A stretch of DNA of 8,586 nt from SOIA01 sp050116035 (GTDB lineage: Bacteria > Acidobacteriota > Aminicenantia > Aminicenantales > Aminicenantaceae), in the NCBI GenBank assembly GCA_050116035.1, contig JASFPJ010000126.1:1-8586 (forward strand), written 5' to 3'. Positions 6,058 through 8,586 of this stretch are shown piece after piece. The notes below the pieces were generated by a model. It was given only the letters and a program-made list of their open reading frames with translations, ran no database searches and was not told the DNA's origin. Every line of letters begins with the position of its first letter. Position 1 is the stretch's first letter. Made by a program: the position numbers and the translations under genes.

Positions 6058-7254
6058 ATGAAAATGCTAAATCAGCTCAACGTGAGGCTGGCCCGCACGT
6101 TCATAAAAGATTTTGATAATACGGATAACCAGAAGGTGCGCATCCTGCACGGCCTTCTGGCTGGCTGGGTCTCTATTTTCGCCATCCTTCTCTTGTTTGT
6201 GGTGAAGATGGGGCTCGGGATTATGGCTGATTCAATATCAGTCGTTGCCAATGCGTTTCATCTTCTCTCGCATCTGGCTAACTCGGTCATCCTTGTGGTC
6301 AGTTTCCGGTTAACCGCGCGTCCGGCCACTGCGAAAACTCCTTTCGGACATGGAAGGATGGAACATGTTGCGCCTTTGGTTATGGCCATCTTTCTTTTTG
6401 TCTCAGGGATTCAGATTGGGGAGAACTCCGTGCACCAGGCTCTCGAACCCCATGAAGTCCACTACTGGAATGCCTTGCCGTGGATTCTTTTCGCCACAAT
6501 CATTGTTAAACAGTGGCTGACTCGGTTTGTCCGCCTTCTGGGGAAAAGAGTCAATTCCCATGCCATTCTGACAACCGCGGCTCACCACAATATTGAAGCC
6601 GTAATTTCTGTAACGGTTATTGCAGGATTGGTGACGGGGCATTATTTGCATCGCCCTGAATTGGATGGCTATATTGGGATACTTGTCTCTATCTGGCTGC
6701 TTTATCTTGGCTTCACTCACGGCCGGGAAGCCATCGTTCCGCTCTTAGGTCAGGCGCCAAGCCGGGAGATGCTGCAGAAGATCAGAGAAACAGCCAAGTC
6801 AACCGAAGGAGTTGAGGATGTCCATGAGATTATCGTCCACAACTATGGATCACTCAACACGCTCTCTATGCATGTGGAAATACCGGAAAAATATGGGCCC
6901 GCAGAGATGCATGAGATCGCTGAGAGCTGTGAATGGAAGCTGCGGAAGAAGTTCGGCGGTGAGGTCATTTGCCATACCGACCCCCTCATGGAAAAGACTT
7001 CAGAGGTCATGACGATAGAAGACCAATTTAAAAAAGTTCTGGCAAGCTTTCCTGAAGTTGTAAACTATCATGACTTTCGTGTTGTGGCGGCGTCTCGCGA
7101 AAAAATCGTACTCGTGGTGGATATCGATGTCAGAGAGGATGTGCCTGAATCCGAGTTCGAAAAGACTGCGAAGGAATTGGAAGCCAGATGCATGGCAGAA
7201 ATCCCGAATATCGAGTACTGCAAGTTTTATATAACTCCCAAGTATGCCTATTGA
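6058..7254 (+). CDS. Cation diffusion facilitator (CDF) family transporter with unusual metal-site residues
   Basis: The 398-residue inner-membrane protein has about six transmembrane segments (roughly 33-230) and a long cytosolic tail. The family mark PFGHGRMEH is at 95-103. CDF proteins normally exchange divalent metal for protons and bind it through DxxxD in helix 2 and HxxxD in helix 5. Here the matching segments read FHLLSH (His68, His72) and AHHNIE (His176, Glu180), so the site looks histidine-rich. This alignment was made by eye. The tail holds one CDF dimerisation-type domain (about 230-308) and a second, similar-sized domain (about 315-395), longer than the usual 300 residues. GAAAGG at 6043-6048 precedes the ATG by nine bases; an ATG at 6064 is possible. 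Two palindromes upstream suggest regulation. Metal specificity is unknown. Confidence 0.9.
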   Translation: MKMLNQLNVRLARTFIKDFDNTDNQKVRILHGLLAGWVSIFAILLLFVVKMGLGIMADSISVVANAFHLLSHLANSVILVVSFRLTARPATAKTPFGHGRMEHVAPLVMAIFLFVSGIQIGENSVHQALEPHEVHYWNALPWILFATIIVKQWLTRFVRLLGKRVNSHAILTTAAHHNIEAVISVTVIAGLVTGHYLHRPELDGYIGILVSIWLLYLGFTHGREAIVPLLGQAPSREMLQKIRETAKSTEGVEDVHEIIVHNYGSLNTLSMHVEIPEKYGPAEMHEIAESCEWKLRKKFGGEVICHTDPLMEKTSEVMTIEDQFKKVLASFPEVVNYHDFRVVAASREKIVLVVDIDVREDVPESEFEKTAKELEARCMAEIPNIEYCKFYITPKYAY

Positions 7255-7277
7255 GTTCTGATGAATGCGTCATGAAG

Positions 7278-7338
7278 AAAAAAGGGGCTGTCTCCTTAAG
7301 TCCTTATTATAAGAAAGGCAGCGGCTGTCCCTCTTTTT
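7278..7338. repeat. GGACAG-type hairpin element (copy 3)
   Basis: AAAAAAGGGGCTGTCTCCTT (7278-7297) and a right arm AAAGGCAGCGGCTGTCCCTCTTTTT (7314-7338) flank a short AT-rich centre. Each arm is an imperfect hairpin: AAGGGG with CTCCTT in the left, CAG-CGG-CTG in the right. The outer A-run/GGG and CCC/T-run ends pair with each other. CTGTC cores and flanking A and T tracts match the element at 3541-3650, though less regularly. It begins 24 bases after the transporter stop and may also end its transcript. Confidence 0.45.
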
Positions 7339-7365
7339 GTAATTCAGGTGATGTGATTGCAGTCC

Positions 7366-7378
7366 CATAAGCCTTATG
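7366..7378. promoter_or_regulatory. Short palindrome upstream of the cyanophycinase-like gene
   Basis: CATAAG-C-CTTATG is a perfect six-base inverted repeat around one base, 49 bases before the start codon. The overlapping TATGAT (7375-7380) resembles a -10 box but has no matching -35. Function is uncertain. Confidence 0.2.
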
Positions 7379-7427
7379 ATTCTAGTCTGATCGCACTTAA
7401 TTTTCCTTTAACATTACAGGAGGAACA

Positions 7428-8318
7428 ATGAGAGGAATGAAAGAGATAAGAAAAGGTTTTTTAATTTTCTTTATGATTTTTATTTATGTGATTTCCATCC
7501 AGGCATCGGATATTGGTCCCTCCAATGGTTACCTTGTTATAGTCGGAGGAGCCATGCGTGATCCGGCAATTTTTGCTCGTTTCATCGATCTGGCTGGCGG
7601 TCCGGATGCTCCAATCGTCATTATTCCCACAGCGGGCACGGGAGAGAACTACGATCAATACTGGAGGGGATTGAGGAGATACAGAGAGGCTGGAGCGAAA
7701 AATCTGACTGTTGTGCATACAAGGGATCGCGCAGTGGCTGATTCCGAGGAATTTATCCGTCCGATTCAGAAAGCCCGCGGCGTCTTTTTTTCTGGGGGCC
7801 GTCAGTGGCGCCTGGCTGATTCCTATCTCAACACCCGGACCCACAAAGAACTTCTGGCCTTACTGGACCGAGGAGGTGTAATCGGCGGTTCTTCTGCAGG
7901 AGCCACGATTCAAGGGTCATTTTTAGTCCGAGGGGATACAAAAGGGAATATGACCATGATCGGTGATCATTTGGAGGGATTTGGCTTTCTGAAGAATGTG
8001 GGAATCGATCAACATCTTTTAAAGCGGAACCGCCAGTTTGACATGATCGAAGTTATTGAAAAATACCCTGAATTACTGGGAATCGGGATTGATGAGGACA
8101 CAGCCATTGTAGTCCAAGGAGATCGGTTTGAAGTGATCGGCCAGGGATATGTGGCTATTTATGATCAGAAGAAGCTTATCCCGCCCCATGGACAGTTCTA
8201 CCTTCTGGCTCCGGGTGACCGCTTTGATCTGATAAAAAGGGAAGCTTTCCGGCCTTCGCAGACGATGAGGCCGATCGACCGCGTGAAAAAGGGAAAATGG
8301 CCGAAGAAGAAAAAATAA
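7428..8318 (+). CDS. Secreted cyanophycinase-like peptidase (S51 family)
   Basis: The 296-residue product has a signal peptide (hydrophobic 11-25, cleavage near IQA|S). Family motifs are LVIVGGAM near 36-43, VIIPTAG near 64-71, FFSGGRQWRL near 123, GGSSAGA with predicted nucleophile Ser156, GIDQHLLKRNRQ with His196, and GIGIDEDTAIVV with Glu223. The His-to-Glu spacing of 27 equals that of Synechocystis cyanophycinase (Ser132, His174, Glu201), so the triad appears complete. Cyanophycinases cut the storage polymer cyanophycin into beta-Asp-Arg; other S51 members cut Asp-containing dipeptides. Export and the lack of a cyanophycin synthetase nearby favour use of external material, as for extracellular CphE enzymes, or a related beta-aspartyl or peptide bond. 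The tail is lysine-rich (KKGKWPKKKK). AGGAGG at 7418-7423 lies four bases before the ATG and supports this start over the ATG at 7437. Confidence 0.9.
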   Translation: MRGMKEIRKGFLIFFMIFIYVISIQASDIGPSNGYLVIVGGAMRDPAIFARFIDLAGGPDAPIVIIPTAGTGENYDQYWRGLRRYREAGAKNLTVVHTRDRAVADSEEFIRPIQKARGVFFSGGRQWRLADSYLNTRTHKELLALLDRGGVIGGSSAGATIQGSFLVRGDTKGNMTMIGDHLEGFGFLKNVGIDQHLLKRNRQFDMIEVIEKYPELLGIGIDEDTAIVVQGDRFEVIGQGYVAIYDQKKLIPPHGQFYLLAPGDRFDLIKREAFRPSQTMRPIDRVKKGKWPKKKK

Positions 8319-8415
8319 CGAATGGATTCAATTGATAAGGTGTCTCAGGTTCAGCAATATATGGAGTTTCAAGAATAGAGAGACGCACACCATTTTATGA
8401 GGAGTTTTTTACGAT

Positions 8416-8586
8416 ATGAGAAAAGGGGACGGCGACATGTCAAGAAAGTCTAGAAAGAATCCGAGATTCATTGGATTTGTGTTAATCAGCATCTGCTTTG
8501 TCTTGAGTTTTTATTCATGCAAGCAACCTGAGCCTCCATCCATTCCAACACCAGTCGAGGTGCTGGCGGGCAAAAAGGTCAAACAT
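8416..8586 (+). CDS. Probable lipoprotein, N-terminal part only (cut by window end)
   Basis: An open frame of 57 codons runs off the right edge. It reads a basic N-region (RKSRKNPR), a hydrophobic stretch FIGFVLISICFVLSF (18-32), then YSC with Cys35, followed by a proline-rich linker QPEPPSIPTP. This is the layout of a lipoprotein signal with a mature Cys tether, although the lipobox FYSC is weaker than the usual LxGC/LASC. GAGGAG at 8399-8404 is eleven bases before the ATG at 8416. A second in-frame ATG at 8437 has AAGGGG eight bases before it and gives a more typical N-region, so either start is possible. The functional domain lies outside the window. Confidence 0.6.
   Translation, partial: MRKGDGDMSRKSRKNPRFIGFVLISICFVLSFYSCKQPEPPSIPTPVEVLAGKKVKH

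Noticed and set aside
1..8586. CRISPR array, phage, toxin-antitoxin or defence island
   Set aside because: No regularly spaced repeats and no nuclease, integrase, transposase or small paired genes are visible; the kinase-like pair has signal peptides and is not a HipBA module because no HipB-like gene adjoins it.

Overview
The window is 8,586 bases of moderate-GC bacterial DNA. All recognisable genes lie on the plus strand: six complete and one running off the right edge. Spacers are fairly long (about 97 to 372 bases), so most genes are probably transcribed alone or in loose pairs rather than as one tight operon. Five of the seven products start with a Sec-type or lipoprotein-type signal sequence, and most genes have clear AGGAGG-like ribosome binding sites. 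Secreted S9 and S51-type peptidases, secreted kinase-fold proteins and a GGDEF protein of the GGGGRAFRYGGEEF type together suggest an Acidobacteriota or Aminicenantes-like anaerobic heterotroph. That placement is my inference from memory of protein families and is not proved by any marker gene here.

Layout. Positions 1-195 hold a short inverted-repeat element and a 13-base tandem repeat. Positions 196-1991 hold two tandem paralogues, each 274 residues once the second start is corrected. Both are exported proteins with motifs of the PI3/4-kinase or HipA-like kinase fold. Positions 2238-3524 encode a multi-pass membrane GGDEF protein, probably a diguanylate cyclase without the product-inhibition site. 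The 372-base gap at 3525-3896 contains a REPIN-like element built from GGGACAG hairpins, two terminator-like stems, a candidate promoter and a cluster of TGACTC sites. Positions 3897-5924 encode a secreted S9 serine peptidase with a beta-propeller and a complete catalytic triad. Positions 6058-7254 encode a cation diffusion facilitator transporter with unusual histidine-rich metal-site motifs and two cytosolic domains. A third GGACAG-type hairpin element follows at 7278-7338. Positions 7428-8318 encode a secreted cyanophycinase-like (S51) peptidase with a complete predicted triad, and the beginning of a lipoprotein gene is cut by the window end.

How the genes fit together. The two exported hydrolases fit a life of digesting external peptides or storage polymers. 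The GGDEF protein and the transporter are general signalling and metal-homeostasis functions. No biosynthetic operon, phage, CRISPR array, RNA gene or toxin-antitoxin system is visible. The least explained parts are the duplicated exported kinase-like proteins, the dispersed GGGACAG hairpin family, and the altered metal site of the transporter.
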